Source: Drouetiella sp036703255 (GTDB lineage: Bacteria > Cyanobacteriota > Cyanobacteriia > Elainellales > Elainellaceae). Taken from it: a DNA stretch of 64,000 nucleotides. Location: contig DATNPL010000208.1 in the NCBI GenBank assembly GCA_036703255.1, positions 45,098 to 109,097 of the forward strand, written 5' to 3'. Shown here piece after piece: positions 52,715 through 62,756 of the stretch. The notes under the pieces were generated by a model. The model saw nothing but the letters and a program-made list of their open reading frames with translations. It ran no database searches and was not told where the DNA came from. A program made the translations under genes and the position numbers. The number at the start of each line of letters is the position of its first letter. The stretch's first letter is position 1.

Positions 52715-54981
52715 AAACCCTGCTCCCGATTCACAATCACAATGATTTCTGTACCTTGACCGGGATGGCTTTGGATGCTTAATTCACCGTTCATCCGCTC
52801 AACCCGTTCACTCATGCCCAATAGACCAAAGCCATGCTCCACAGATACCTGACTCACGTCAAAGCCCTGTCCATCATCCTTCACGCGCAAAAGGCACTGC
52901 GTTTCCTCATACGCTAATTCAATGTGAATCTCAGTAGCATGAGCATATTTAACAGCATTGGTAAGGGCTTCTTGCCCAATCCGTAAGAGGTGATTCTCAA
53001 CGTAGGGGGCTAAAGCATAAGCAACCCCGATCACTTCACAGGTGAGGTGGGTTTGACTAGACACTTTCATTTGCGTGGTCAGATGTTTGAGAGCACTGGC
53101 TAAATCTCCTTCCTCTAGCAGTTTTGGACGCAGGGCAACCACCGATCGCCGTGCTTCAGCCAGTCCCGTTCGCGCCAGGTCATCTACGGTTTCTAGGTGC
53201 GCTTCTGCCTTGGCTGGTTTTTTGATGACTAACTCCATCGCAGCTCCGACATGCAGCAGAATGCCCGTAAAGGCTTGCGCTAAGACATCATGAATTTCTC
53301 GCGCCATGCGGTTGCGTTCATCCAGGAGGGCAGCCTCTTCAGCACGTTTGCGATCTGTGATGTCATAGATGGAAGCAATCTGAACCACCCGCTCACCATA
53401 GGTAGCGACTTTAGTGCGGATTTCGGCCGGAAATGTCGTGCCATCTTGGCGGAGACAGACAACCTCATAAAACGCTTCATTATGAGCTTGTAGATGCTGA
53501 ACCACGAGTGCGCGATCGTCCAAAGTCACAAGCTGGCTCACAGGCATGCCAATCGCCTCAGCAAAAGAATAACCAAACATTCGGGTTAGAGCCTTGTTCC
53601 CATCCACAATTTTACCTTGTTCAATCAGGGCGATCGCCTCCACGGCTGCTTCCGCAAGCTGCCGGAAGCGGGCTTCGCTTTCCACAAGGGCTAACTCTGT
53701 TTGCTTGCGCTCGACAATTTCCTGTTGTAATCCCAATGTTCGCTCTTCGACCTTTTGCTCCAGCGTGCGGGCATATTCCTTCAGGTTTTCCCACAGCAGG
53801 TAGCCATTGCTCGTGATAGCAGATCCGGCGAGAGCCAGCAGCGGTGAAATGACCATAACCCACCAACCTGCCAGAAATAGCCCGTATGCGCCGCCGAAAA
53901 GAGCGATTCCTAGCAGGACGACTCTAACAGCTGATTGTCGAGGCGATGAGGATGTCCAGCCAATCACGGCTCCGATCGTTGACCAACCGACAATCCACAG
54001 CCACTCGATCGGCTCTGACCAGCCATTAAGCAAAGATCGCCCATCTAACGCGGCGCTGAGCAATTGGCTGGTTAACAGCGCGTGAACTTCGACACCCGCA
54101 GGAGCAGTAATGGAGTTAGTCGTATAGGATGTGAAAAAGCTATCTTGGACACTCTCTCCCGTTAACCCGATGAAAACGATGCGATCGCGAACAAAATTCT
54201 GTGGCAGCCGTCCCTGTAAGACATTCGTGAGCGAAATCGTGCGGAAACCCCTCTGGAAATTGGGGAAATTTGACAGGATTTGATATCCACCCGCATCCAC
54301 ACCCACATAGCCACCCTCATGAGACTGCAACGGCGTAAAGACGGCTCGACCCAACCGAAACTTCATCTGCTCAGGATTCAGGGGTTGGCGATTGATGCCT
54401 TCGGCTGCAAGATAGGCAAAGGCTAAACGTGTTCCCAGCGTAAAGATCGATCGATTGTCTTGCGTTCTCAAATACAATAGACTGCGTCGAATTCTGTTAT
54501 CTGAATCTAATACCAAATCGACAGCGCTGACTTGATCCCGCTGCTTTAATAGCGCTGGGGCTTGAATGACTTCACCCTGAGCTGTTTTAATCACCTTCTC
54601 AATCCCAATCAGGTTGGGTGTGGAGGTAAAGACGTTGACTAAGGCTTGATGCCCCGGTTCTACAGGTAGATCTCGAACAATATCCAGACCTATCACCCTA
54701 GGCTGCTGTTGTTTGAGCAATGTAATCGTGCGAGCGAGCATAGCATCCGACATCGGCCATTGTCCAAGCTGTTTGATATCGGACTCGTCAACCGTAACGA
54801 GAACGATCCGAGAATCAGTTGGCTCAAAAGGGCGGAGGCGAAACATCTGGTCAAGCGCCGCCAGCTCCATCATCTGAAGTGCGCCTGCGAATCGCAAAAG
54901 CAGCAAACCTCCTGCAATGCTGGGAACTGTTATCAAAACTCCACGCCATCGCCAAAAGTGCCGTTTCAGAGGTGTCCACAT
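52711..54981 (-). CDS. CHASE2-PAS histidine kinase
   Basis: The product has 756 residues. A first membrane segment (~15-35) leads to an extracellular CHASE2 sensor (~40-310), then three or so membrane segments (~325-400), a coiled coil (EYARTLEQKVEERTLGLQQE), a PAS domain (~430-545), HisKA_3 with His564 (REIHDV), and a HATPase domain with DDGQGF and GFGLLGMSER. The catalytic part is close to that of the 19285 kinase, while the input part is quite different. The sensor probably monitors an extracytoplasmic signal and controls the secretion genes upstream. Confidence 0.93.
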   Translation of the reverse strand: MWTPLKRHFWRWRGVLITVPSIAGGLLLLRFAGALQMMELAALDQMFRLRPFEPTDSRIVLVTVDESDIKQLGQWPMSDAMLARTITLLKQQQPRVIGLDIVRDLPVEPGHQALVNVFTSTPNLIGIEKVIKTAQGEVIQAPALLKQRDQVSAVDLVLDSDNRIRRSLLYLRTQDNRSIFTLGTRLAFAYLAAEGINRQPLNPEQMKFRLGRAVFTPLQSHEGGYVGVDAGGYQILSNFPNFQRGFRTISLTNVLQGRLPQNFVRDRIVFIGLTGESVQDSFFTSYTTNSITAPAGVEVHALLTSQLLSAALDGRSLLNGWSEPIEWLWIVGWSTIGAVIGWTSSSPRQSAVRVVLLGIALFGGAYGLFLAGWWVMVISPLLALAGSAITSNGYLLWENLKEYARTLEQKVEERTLGLQQEIVERKQTELALVESEARFRQLAEAAVEAIALIEQGKIVDGNKALTRMFGYSFAEAIGMPVSQLVTLDDRALVVQHLQAHNEAFYEVVCLRQDGTTFPAEIRTKVATYGERVVQIASIYDITDRKRAEEAALLDERNRMAREIHDVLAQAFTGILLHVGAAMELVIKKPAKAEAHLETVDDLARTGLAEARRSVVALRPKLLEEGDLASALKHLTTQMKVSSQTHLTCEVIGVAYALAPYVENHLLRIGQEALTNAVKYAHATEIHIELAYEETQCLLRVKDDGQGFDVSQVSVEHGFGLLGMSERVERMNGELSIQSHPGQGTEIIVIVNREQGL

Positions 54982-55007
54982 AGAATGATGCGATCGCTCA
55001 ACACAAA

Positions 55008-55796
55008 TTATTTTTGTTTATCCGAGTTGATATCTATCAGGGTATCTACTCCACCCGATTGTAAAAGTTCACGCCAAGCTGTGCTGAGATCTGGGTCATT
55101 GGGTTGGCTGTGATTTAATTCCAACAAGAGAGCGAGAGCCTCATACCAAATGCTATCCTCCTGATAGAGTGCAAGGCGCTGCCTAGGAGACGCTTGCTCA
55201 ATTTGGCGTAAGCGAGTGGCATCCAGTGCGGCGCGTTGAACGCTGCCTGTGACAAATCGATCTTCAAGGCGATCGTCTGGATTACAAATGATGGCAAACG
55301 CCCAGGTGTATGGCTTGCCCACTTCTAAAGCCGCTGTTTGAGCCGGAAGGCTGACGCTGATCAGATTGGGCGTGTGAGTCAAGGCAACCATTGTCCGATA
55401 AACGCCACGACCCTCTTGATCGCGTAGACTAAATTCTGCGTTCTTGGCGCTGGTTCCGGGCACATATACCAGAAATGTAGGATGCTCCTCTAGAGTTAAG
55501 CCGGGTGCAGTGACTGGGCTAAGAGCGGTCAATAAGGGGCTGGCTGTTACAGTCGGATCTTGCGGGCAGGCAGATGAATTTCGTCGCCCTCCTGCTGACG
55601 AGCTACCCGGATTTGTCGGGGGCGGGGGCGGATTGCTTTGGGCGATTTGCATCTGTTTCACCTGCATCTGCCTTACCCGCACCATTGAGAACGATTGGGA
55701 TAGGGCTGGCGAACCTGTACCGGAAGCGATCGCCAATTCTAAAGCTAGGACAATGCTAATGGGTCGGTAATAGAGCAGTGATTTAATCCAAGACAT
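55008..55796 (-). CDS. DUF928 secreted protein
   Basis: The 262-residue protein has an N-terminal signal and a proline-rich linker (NPPPPPTNPG), then the DUF928 core: LTALSPVT, GLTLEEHPTFLVYVP, then AEFSLRDQEGRGVYRT and KPYTWAFAIICNP. This family is nearly confined to cyanobacteria and normally sits beside CHAT and haemagglutinin-type genes, as here. It starts 4 bp after the CHAT stop, so one operon is certain. Its function is unknown, probably in the periplasm or at the surface. Confidence 0.88.
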   Translation of the reverse strand: MSWIKSLLYYRPISIVLALELAIASGTGSPALSQSFSMVRVRQMQVKQMQIAQSNPPPPPTNPGSSSAGGRRNSSACPQDPTVTASPLLTALSPVTAPGLTLEEHPTFLVYVPGTSAKNAEFSLRDQEGRGVYRTMVALTHTPNLISVSLPAQTAALEVGKPYTWAFAIICNPDDRLEDRFVTGSVQRAALDATRLRQIEQASPRQRLALYQEDSIWYEALALLLELNHSQPNDPDLSTAWRELLQSGGVDTLIDINSDKQK

Positions 55797-55800
55797 AGCG

Positions 55801-58515
55801 TTATAACCAATTTCCTAAAAGAACAAAGGGTGCCCAATAGTAAGGCGACATGAAATTATCTTGGTGCAACAAAGCAATCTGAGCATGACGCAATGCCTCA
55901 GCTTTCGTCACCCCAGGCTTGCCCAACTCTCGGTAAAACTCAATCATCAACGAGGCAGTGGAGCGATCGCCCACTGACCATAACGAGGCAAGCGTGCTGC
56001 GTGCCCCTGATCGGACTGCCACCCCTGCCATGCCCAAAGCCGCCCGCCGATCGCCCGTTGCGGTTTGACAAGCGCTCAATACCAGCAGCTCGATCGGGCT
56101 AAGGTTCCCTTCTCGATTGCGAAGCAGTTGAGCTAATTGTTTGACGTTGATCCGTCCATCCCAGGTCAGAATAAAAGTATCATCCGCATTCGAGCTAAAT
56201 TGACCATGCGTTGCCAGGTGAACGATGGAGGAGGGAGTAGAGTCAATCTGATCTTGAAGCGATCGATTGGTAAATGCCTGATCTAACAGCACCCGTGCCG
56301 GAATTTCTGCTCCAATTTGATTGATTTCAACTGCAACATTGGGCAATGCCGAAAAGCCCTCACGCGCCTGACTTAAGCCGACCAATAGCCCTCGCAGACG
56401 AAAACGTTCGAGCGGTTGGGGTTGCAATAGCTGTAATCCAGGGGTAAGCACAACGCTATATTTTTCAATCAAGTATTGCTGACCGTCGTGGAGTGCTGCC
56501 ATAGGCAAACTCCGCAGTAAGCCGTCTGGCACAAAAACAAGAGTTTTGACATCACTTGCCGCCAGTTCAGTCTCCACAGGACGCAAGAGCAAATCGTAAA
56601 CCTGTTGGGCAACGGGCAGATGATCTTCTACAAAGGCAGTGGGCCTGAGCGATTGACGCATTTGGGTGAGGATACGCTCTACTTCAGCTTGAGGCAGCAG
56701 GGCCTTGTGGTAGCGCAAGGACTGATTGGGCAAAGCCAAGATTACGGCAAGCTGATTGGGCAGAATGATCGGATAAATGACGGCGGCCTGAGGATCAATC
56801 TGATCAATTTCGACCGGACGAGCATTCACACAGGCTTCTCGAAAGAAGTTGTCGAGTTCTGCCAACTGAAGCGCTTCGATCGCTTTTCGAGCTTGTTTCA
56901 GATTTTCTTGGCTAGGCTCATTGCTTTCAGACTGCAACAGCAGTTCCACAAACTGACGGTAGACAGGCTCAACGCTTTCTCGAAACGAAAACTGCACATC
57001 TTGATTAATCGCCGCCAGATCGCTGCGGAGAGATTGCAGGGTTGTGACCGCTGAACCATAGGCAGCAGTAGCACTTTGCAGATCTTTAGCAGAGGTACAG
57101 GACTGTACGCCTTGACAAAAAAGCCGTCCGAGCTGCCACTGCCACTGATAGGCAATGTCAGCCGCATCAATAGATTGAGCCAAACTGAGCGCCTGTTGCG
57201 TTAGCGTTTTAGCATCGTTCCATTGATGAGTTATTTCATACAAGCTGCCTAATGTGCCAAGGGCATAGGATTCAGCCCGTCGATCGCCCATACCGTGAAC
57301 TTGCTGTGCTGAAGCGGCAAGTGCTTGAGCCGAAGCGCTGAAAAATTGAGATAGCGCTCCTGTCTCCCAGTCCCTCATCTTAATTAAGCTCTGAGCCAGA
57401 TTGATATGAGCATAAGCCGCCAGACGACCCGGTGGCAGATCGACAAGCTGGGATTGGATGTCTGGCAGTAAGCGTTGAGCCTCTGTCTGGCGATCGCCAT
57501 CGACGAGCAAGCTTAACTGAGCCAGCAGAATTTGAGTTTTTGCGGTGAGCGAGGGAGCGGTGATTGCTGCCCGCTGGTAAAACGCCAAGGCTGCATCGGT
57601 TTCTCCCTGAGCGCGAGTGGTGTTCCCTAGACTTAAAAGAATGCCACTCAGATCAGATGCAGATTGCGATGTTTCGGCTTGAAGTTTCTCAGCAATCGCC
57701 AAGCTTTGCTCTAAAACAGTGCGAGACTGAGCCAGATCGCCCACCAACCTCAAAATCTTGCCCAGATTCCGCAATCCCGTCACCTTAAGGCGCAAATCGG
57801 GCTGGTTTTGCAGCGATTGTTCTACCTGCATCAGCAGGGCTGTCGCTCGTCGGTCAAGCCCCTCTGACTGTAAGGCTCTAGCTTGATTAATCTGGCTACC
57901 GAGGATGCCAATCGGATCATCTGCTATGTGATAGGCAGCTTCGGCAGCTTGCCAGGTTTCTAACGCCTCTGACGTTTGACCTTGATCAAATTGCAGCTTT
58001 CCCTGAGTGGTCAGCACTTGGGCAAGGACGGACGAAGTCTCTGGATGGGATGCTGAGTTTTGAGGATTGAGACGTTCTATGGCTCGATCGATTGCCTCAT
58101 TAGCTTGCGCCCATTGCCCCAAATCATCAAAGGCTGTAGCCAGAAGACTCAGCACAAGGGCTTGATTGAGGCGATCGTCGTCCATTTCGTAGCGGGTGAC
58201 TGCCTGTTGCCAAAGGGCGATCGCCTCTGAAAGCTGTCCTGCTTGGTAGCGGTCTTCTGCTTGCTGCACAAGTTGCGCTGGAGGAGACGTGACAGAGATC
58301 TGAAGTGACTGAGCTGAAGCCTGTAGCGATCGACCTATAGGCTCTACTCGGCTAGTCGCCTGTATCGCTACTGCAATCTCTGCATGAAGGCTAACAACAA
58401 TAAGAAGCCCCAGCAAAGCAAATTGCAGAAATTTTAGCCATCCCTGCTTAGCAAAGAAGCGCTGCCTAATGGACTCTTCCTGATTGATTTGCCTGTTCTG
58501 GTGTCCTCCATCCAT
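55801..58515 (-). CDS. Secreted TPR-CHAT protease-like protein
   Basis: The product has 904 residues with a signal-like segment (FLQFALLGLLIVVSLHAEIAVA). TPR-like repeats cover ~75-470, and a CHAT domain (~600-904) carries the caspase dyad His770 (IVHLATHGQF) and Cys816 (VLSACQTATGD). CHAT proteins are cysteine peptidases; the exported cyanobacterial type presumably processes surface proteins such as the neighbouring TPS protein, by inference. AAGGAG lies 11 bases before ATG 58515. Confidence 0.9.
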   Translation of the reverse strand: MDGGHQNRQINQEESIRQRFFAKQGWLKFLQFALLGLLIVVSLHAEIAVAIQATSRVEPIGRSLQASAQSLQISVTSPPAQLVQQAEDRYQAGQLSEAIALWQQAVTRYEMDDDRLNQALVLSLLATAFDDLGQWAQANEAIDRAIERLNPQNSASHPETSSVLAQVLTTQGKLQFDQGQTSEALETWQAAEAAYHIADDPIGILGSQINQARALQSEGLDRRATALLMQVEQSLQNQPDLRLKVTGLRNLGKILRLVGDLAQSRTVLEQSLAIAEKLQAETSQSASDLSGILLSLGNTTRAQGETDAALAFYQRAAITAPSLTAKTQILLAQLSLLVDGDRQTEAQRLLPDIQSQLVDLPPGRLAAYAHINLAQSLIKMRDWETGALSQFFSASAQALAASAQQVHGMGDRRAESYALGTLGSLYEITHQWNDAKTLTQQALSLAQSIDAADIAYQWQWQLGRLFCQGVQSCTSAKDLQSATAAYGSAVTTLQSLRSDLAAINQDVQFSFRESVEPVYRQFVELLLQSESNEPSQENLKQARKAIEALQLAELDNFFREACVNARPVEIDQIDPQAAVIYPIILPNQLAVILALPNQSLRYHKALLPQAEVERILTQMRQSLRPTAFVEDHLPVAQQVYDLLLRPVETELAASDVKTLVFVPDGLLRSLPMAALHDGQQYLIEKYSVVLTPGLQLLQPQPLERFRLRGLLVGLSQAREGFSALPNVAVEINQIGAEIPARVLLDQAFTNRSLQDQIDSTPSSIVHLATHGQFSSNADDTFILTWDGRINVKQLAQLLRNREGNLSPIELLVLSACQTATGDRRAALGMAGVAVRSGARSTLASLWSVGDRSTASLMIEFYRELGKPGVTKAEALRHAQIALLHQDNFMSPYYWAPFVLLGNWL

Positions 58516-58644
58516 CTGACTATGCTGCTCCTTCTGGTGCTGCTATCAGCGGCTGTCTGTTTGCGGCTAGATTGGTATCGTTATCGCAGGTTTTGCAGGA
58601 AAAAACCAGACAAGATCGTCGAGTTAGCTTTATTAATGAGTAGT

Positions 58645-61182
58645 TTACTGCCTGCCTGGACAGGTTGGGGGATGATTTAGTCTGTTGGGAACGATCGAGT
58701 CAGGTGTCGTAGCAACGAGCTTGATGTCTCCAGTAGAAGTGGTTTGCCATCCGGTGGCTTCGACGATCGGGGCACGGGGTGGTGTCGGATGTGAAGTATC
58801 GAGAGAAGTTGTGAGTTGTGAGTTAATTGCGACTGCTGACTGCTGGCTTCTGCCTTCTCCTCTACTATCTGCTTGCTGCTCCACAACTAACCTCCGTCTG
58901 TCTTGCCAGTCGGCATCATCATCCAACTGTTGTTCTGGGTTAGGAGGCAAGCCCCCTCGACCGCTGATGACAAAAGAATTGCCTTGAGTTGCAGGACAGC
59001 CCTGAGCAATCAGCTGCGATGGATCAACGACAGTGGTAGGCAGTTTAACTAGACCAGAGGTCGGGTTAGATTGTTCGATGTTGAGTTGCACCGTACCACT
59101 TAATGCAGAATTGGCTCCGGTAGCGGTGATGTCGCTCAAAGATGTATCTTGAGAGCGAAACTGGATGCCAAAAATACCAGAGGCATTAATTGAGATATTG
59201 CCACCACGAGCGTTCACTGAATTGGCACGGATATCGCTATTTTCATTGGGAATAGCAGCGATCGAGCCTGCATCAATCCGAATATTGCCGCCGTTGCCAT
59301 TGCCACCCGCCGAGGTCGTGATTTGACTGTTGTTATGCAGCAGCAGCACATCTGGCACATTGAGGTCGATGTTGCCCCCTTCCCCAGATGCGGTAGCCGC
59401 AGTAATTGAACCGCCGTGATCTAGAAAGATCGAGTTGGCATTCACCTGCAATGTACCAGCGTTCCCGGTTCCCTCATTGCTGACAGTGACGGTTGCCCCA
59501 TCCCTGATGCTTAAACGGGGAGTGTTAATGGTCAAGCTGCCTGAATTTCCACTGGGTCTGTCAGGCAGTCTAAAAACTTGTCGTATGGATTCAGCTGCAA
59601 TAGGGGCAGACGGACCTAAATAACTGGGAATAGGAGCACCAATCGCCATACCACTTAGCTCAATAGACTCGCTGGCGTTAACAGTGACACTGCCACCATT
59701 TCCAGTTCCTACGGTGGAAGAATTAACAGTGCCTCCGTTTAAAAGCACTAGCCTTGCCGTGTTAATCGTTACCTCCCCAGCATCTCCAGCACTGAAAGAG
59801 ACAGAGGCCACACCGCTTGAAGCGAAAAGAGGGGTTACTCCTGCTATTTCTACTGCCCCAGTTACATTGACCGTCACAGGTCCACTCTTACTGTTTCCAA
59901 AAGTGGTAGTTGCTATAGTTCCTCCGTCTAGAAGACTCAACCGTCCTGTTGATACCGTTACCGTTCCTCCATCTCCAGAGTTGGACGAACCACTACCGAT
60001 AACACTGGGAAGAGCAGGGTTTGTAGACGAAAATCCAATCAGTTGGATAGAGTCAGAACCATTTACAGTAACATTGCCAGCATCACCAGAGCTGTAGGAG
60101 CGAGTAACAGTTCCTGCCCCATCTTGTACAATTAACTGCTGAGTTGAAACTGTAATATCTGCTCCACGCCCAACTCCCGCAGTTTCAGCGGTTAAGCCGC
60201 CATAAGTCCCACCATCTGGGCTACTTTCACTCAGTTCTAAAGACTGGAATGCATTCACTCTAATGCTCCCCCCTGCCTGAGTTCTCTGGTTTTGAATCAA
60301 CATAATTGAACCATCTGCCAGCAAGACCTGATTCCCCTGCACTTGAATTGAACCGCCCCCGCTTGCATCGGCTAGTGCCTGTCGCGATAGACGAATATTG
60401 CCAAAGTTTTGTATTCCTGGATAGCTGAACGTAAAACCATCACCAAGACTGACTTGTCCATTGCGAACGCTACCCAATTCAATCCGTCCTTGCTCTGCCG
60501 TCAGTGTGCCGCCATTAATTTCTATATCCCCACCAATTAAGGCTAGAGCCTGACCTGCTGGCACCCGCAATTCTGCTGTACTGCCACCTCTAACAATAGG
60601 GAAAAAAAGAGGCGCTGCAACGGATAAATTATATCCATTCCCCTGCACCTCAATTCGTCCGGGATTGGCTCCCATCTGCAAGCCAACTGGAACACTAATG
60701 GTCAGTAGCGGTATAGTTTGAGGATTCGTGGCGCTGAACTGAAACCGATCGGCAAAGTTGATGTGGTCAGCAGTACTGGCAACAAAGGAACCGCCAATAT
60801 TGAGTGACGCATTCGAACCAAACAGAATGCCATTCGGGTTAAGCAAAAACAGATTTGCTGTCCCATTTGCCCGAATCAGACCGTCAATATTGGAAAGTGA
60901 TCCACCCGTGACGCGACTGAAAATGTTTCGCACATCAGCGGCATTGTTGAAATAGGCAGAACCACCCGTCGGCACCGAAAACTGACTGAAGCTATGGAAT
61001 AAATTGCCCCCTCGCCTTGCTCCTCCATCAATTTGCATATTGGGATTGCCAGTGACTTGCGATCGCTCTCCCACAGGCAACGTAGCATCAGGCACAACCT
61101 GAGCCGCGATCGGTGGGGCACAAAACAAGGCACTCAAGATACTGCTCGTTACAACCCATGCTTTAAGATGCGATCGATTCAT
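58645..61182 (-). CDS. Secreted filamentous-haemagglutinin-type protein with TPS domain
   Basis: The 845-residue protein is a paralogue of that encoded at 26105. It has the signal MNRSHLKAWVVTSSILSALF, the TPS domain (FHSFSQFSVPTGGSAYF, NLFLLNPNGILFG), a GN/GD-rich beta-helix, and the same end (QGCPATQGNSFVISGRGGLP; PEQQLDDDADW). It is likely exported by a TpsB porin outside the window. It heads the operon CHAT-DUF928-kinase-regulator. Long antisense open frames inside it are composition artefacts. Confidence 0.9.
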   Translation of the reverse strand: MNRSHLKAWVVTSSILSALFCAPPIAAQVVPDATLPVGERSQVTGNPNMQIDGGARRGGNLFHSFSQFSVPTGGSAYFNNAADVRNIFSRVTGGSLSNIDGLIRANGTANLFLLNPNGILFGSNASLNIGGSFVASTADHINFADRFQFSATNPQTIPLLTISVPVGLQMGANPGRIEVQGNGYNLSVAAPLFFPIVRGGSTAELRVPAGQALALIGGDIEINGGTLTAEQGRIELGSVRNGQVSLGDGFTFSYPGIQNFGNIRLSRQALADASGGGSIQVQGNQVLLADGSIMLIQNQRTQAGGSIRVNAFQSLELSESSPDGGTYGGLTAETAGVGRGADITVSTQQLIVQDGAGTVTRSYSSGDAGNVTVNGSDSIQLIGFSSTNPALPSVIGSGSSNSGDGGTVTVSTGRLSLLDGGTIATTTFGNSKSGPVTVNVTGAVEIAGVTPLFASSGVASVSFSAGDAGEVTINTARLVLLNGGTVNSSTVGTGNGGSVTVNASESIELSGMAIGAPIPSYLGPSAPIAAESIRQVFRLPDRPSGNSGSLTINTPRLSIRDGATVTVSNEGTGNAGTLQVNANSIFLDHGGSITAATASGEGGNIDLNVPDVLLLHNNSQITTSAGGNGNGGNIRIDAGSIAAIPNENSDIRANSVNARGGNISINASGIFGIQFRSQDTSLSDITATGANSALSGTVQLNIEQSNPTSGLVKLPTTVVDPSQLIAQGCPATQGNSFVISGRGGLPPNPEQQLDDDADWQDRRRLVVEQQADSRGEGRSQQSAVAINSQLTTSLDTSHPTPPRAPIVEATGWQTTSTGDIKLVATTPDSIVPNRLNHPPTCPGRQ

Positions 61183-61606
61183 TTTGGCACCTTCATTCCA
61201 TCATTATGATTGATATAAGAGGGTAACTCTGGAAGCAATCGATCAAGTCAAGACCAGAAAATTAGCAACACAGCAATTATAAATTCGAGAGTGAAAGGGG
61301 CTTTTTACATCGGGAGTCTCAATTTTCTTGACTCTATTCTCAATAAGCCAACGCGAAGTCAAGGGTTGTATAGGCTTCTGTACAGTGACTTTTTGTTTGG
61401 CGTAGAGACACATTAGTGTCGTTGAAGAAGCAAAGCTAAAGCTCCTCATCGGCAGCTTAACTGGGGAGATTTTCAAGTCAGTATCAGCAAGGGGGTTACT
61501 TCCATAATCATGCTTACGCCACTGGTTAATCGCTTCGAGGTCTTGTAGGTACGTTACAACAGTTACGATCGTCGTTGCGAGCTTGCTTTGAGTGCTTGAC
61601 AGGCGT
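61183..61606. other. Upstream region of the TPS operon with a start-less open frame
   Basis: On the minus strand a frame from about 61613 to 61243 reads LATTIVTVVTYLQDLEAINQ, then WRKHDYGSNPLADTDLK, and further sequence of less protein-like composition. It has no start codon at its head and matches no family I know, so it may be a remnant. Promoter signals for the TPS gene were not identified. Confidence 0.35.
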
Positions 61607-61987
61607 TCAACTCTCTATCGTACAAACTTGACTCAAAACAGAGCGATCGTTCTTGAATACCTCTAACGTTCCCTGTCCCTGATGCTCTCTTGTCCCTCCA
61701 AGCACTTGATACCTGTATTCACCATTCACAAATTTGTATACTTGAGCCGATCCAGTATTTTCTCTCTTTCCGTCACCCAAGCTCAAATGCCCAAGCAGTC
61801 CAGTTCCACGGTAGAGCAGTTCACCTGATCGCTGCCTTTGCCAGATATTTACAGTATATTCATTTGGACATCTCAAACTTAACATCAAGTCAGCTGTTGA
61901 ATCAGCTGAAGCAGGCAAAATAATCTGAACGGAAACACAAGTTGTCAAACTTAGCCGAAACACCGATCGCTTCAGTAGCGTTCTCAT
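61607..61987 (-). CDS. Small secreted hypothetical protein
   Basis: The product is 126 residues from ATG 61987 (MRTLLKRSVFRLSL). A signal peptide ends near LPASA. The mature part has a pair of cysteines (LRCPNEY; SQVCTIES) that may form a disulfide and a beta-rich pattern (ELLYRGTGLLGHLSLGDG). No family was recognised. The pattern resembles small surface proteins of cyanobacteria. Confidence 0.6.
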   Translation of the reverse strand: MRTLLKRSVFRLSLTTCVSVQIILPASADSTADLMLSLRCPNEYTVNIWQRQRSGELLYRGTGLLGHLSLGDGKRENTGSAQVYKFVNGEYRYQVLGGTREHQGQGTLEVFKNDRSVLSQVCTIES

Positions 61988-62132
61988 AGGTTCCTTCGTC
62001 AAAGTCTACTTGAAAAATTGTCACGATCATTAGCATGACGATCGAGCAAAGCTTCCAGAGAAGTTGCTTCAAACTCACGAGCTGCAATAGTCTCAGAAGC
62101 CTTACTAGGAGATTAATTGGGGTAAATCACGA

Positions 62133-62756
62133 CTAAATGACTGTCTCATCTGCGCCACGCTGACCCAATGGATAAAACAACGCGCCCCAAGTATAATTTC
62201 CTACCTCACCGTCCGGCGTTAGTTTAGCGTACTTGTAGTTTTTCTGAAAGATGGTCACTGCTGTTTTAGTGTTTGCGCTAAAACAGCCATTGACTCCAGC
62301 TTCTGTCATCGGGTTTCCTGGAATATGCTGAGAGGTATATAGCAGCAAAAGCCGTTGCAGCACAAACACTGCAGCTCCTTGATCGCCGGATTGCAACAGC
62401 GGTAGCGGAATGGAAGAATTGGCAATCGGATTGAGCGCTCCGCGAACGTTGGGGTTGATGTTGGGAAAAGCGATCGCACACCAGGTCAATCCTCCAACCT
62501 CACCATCTTTACCCAAAAAGTGATCGCTTTGAAACCTCATCACCTCAGTAGTGGTTTGATCGCCTAAATAACCGTCAACGGGTTCAAGCCCTTGCTGTAC
62601 CTGTGTCTTAAAGTAACCGTAAATGACCAGAAACCGTTGCAGCAGCTTAACAAAAGAACCATTATCATCTCTGGTGAGAAACGGCAACGGAAACGCAGAT
62701 TTTGACAGAGCTGCTTCTTGAGGAATTAAATCAGTAGATCGAATAGATTCAGACAT
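62133..62756 (-). CDS. Protein with two peptidoglycan-binding (PG_binding_1) domains
   Basis: The 207-residue protein has two similar domains (~25-105 and ~115-195), each with the PG_binding_1 pattern: FVKLLQRFLVIYGYF, then VDGYLGDQTTTEVMRFQ; VFVLQRLLLLYTSQ, then VNGCFSANTKTAVTIFQ. Each is followed by DGEVGGLTW/DGEVGNYTW. No signal peptide is visible and no catalytic domain is attached. It may bind cell wall or act as a component of a secreted complex. It lies downstream of no operon. Confidence 0.78.
   Translation of the reverse strand: MSESIRSTDLIPQEAALSKSAFPLPFLTRDDNGSFVKLLQRFLVIYGYFKTQVQQGLEPVDGYLGDQTTTEVMRFQSDHFLGKDGEVGGLTWCAIAFPNINPNVRGALNPIANSSIPLPLLQSGDQGAAVFVLQRLLLLYTSQHIPGNPMTEAGVNGCFSANTKTAVTIFQKNYKYAKLTPDGEVGNYTWGALFYPLGQRGADETVI

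Noticed and set aside
59684..60097. 137-codon plus-strand frame inside the second haemagglutinin-type gene
   Set aside because: It mirrors the Gly/Asn/Thr repeat composition of the opposite strand (PP/TV-rich) and overlaps a clear TPS protein.
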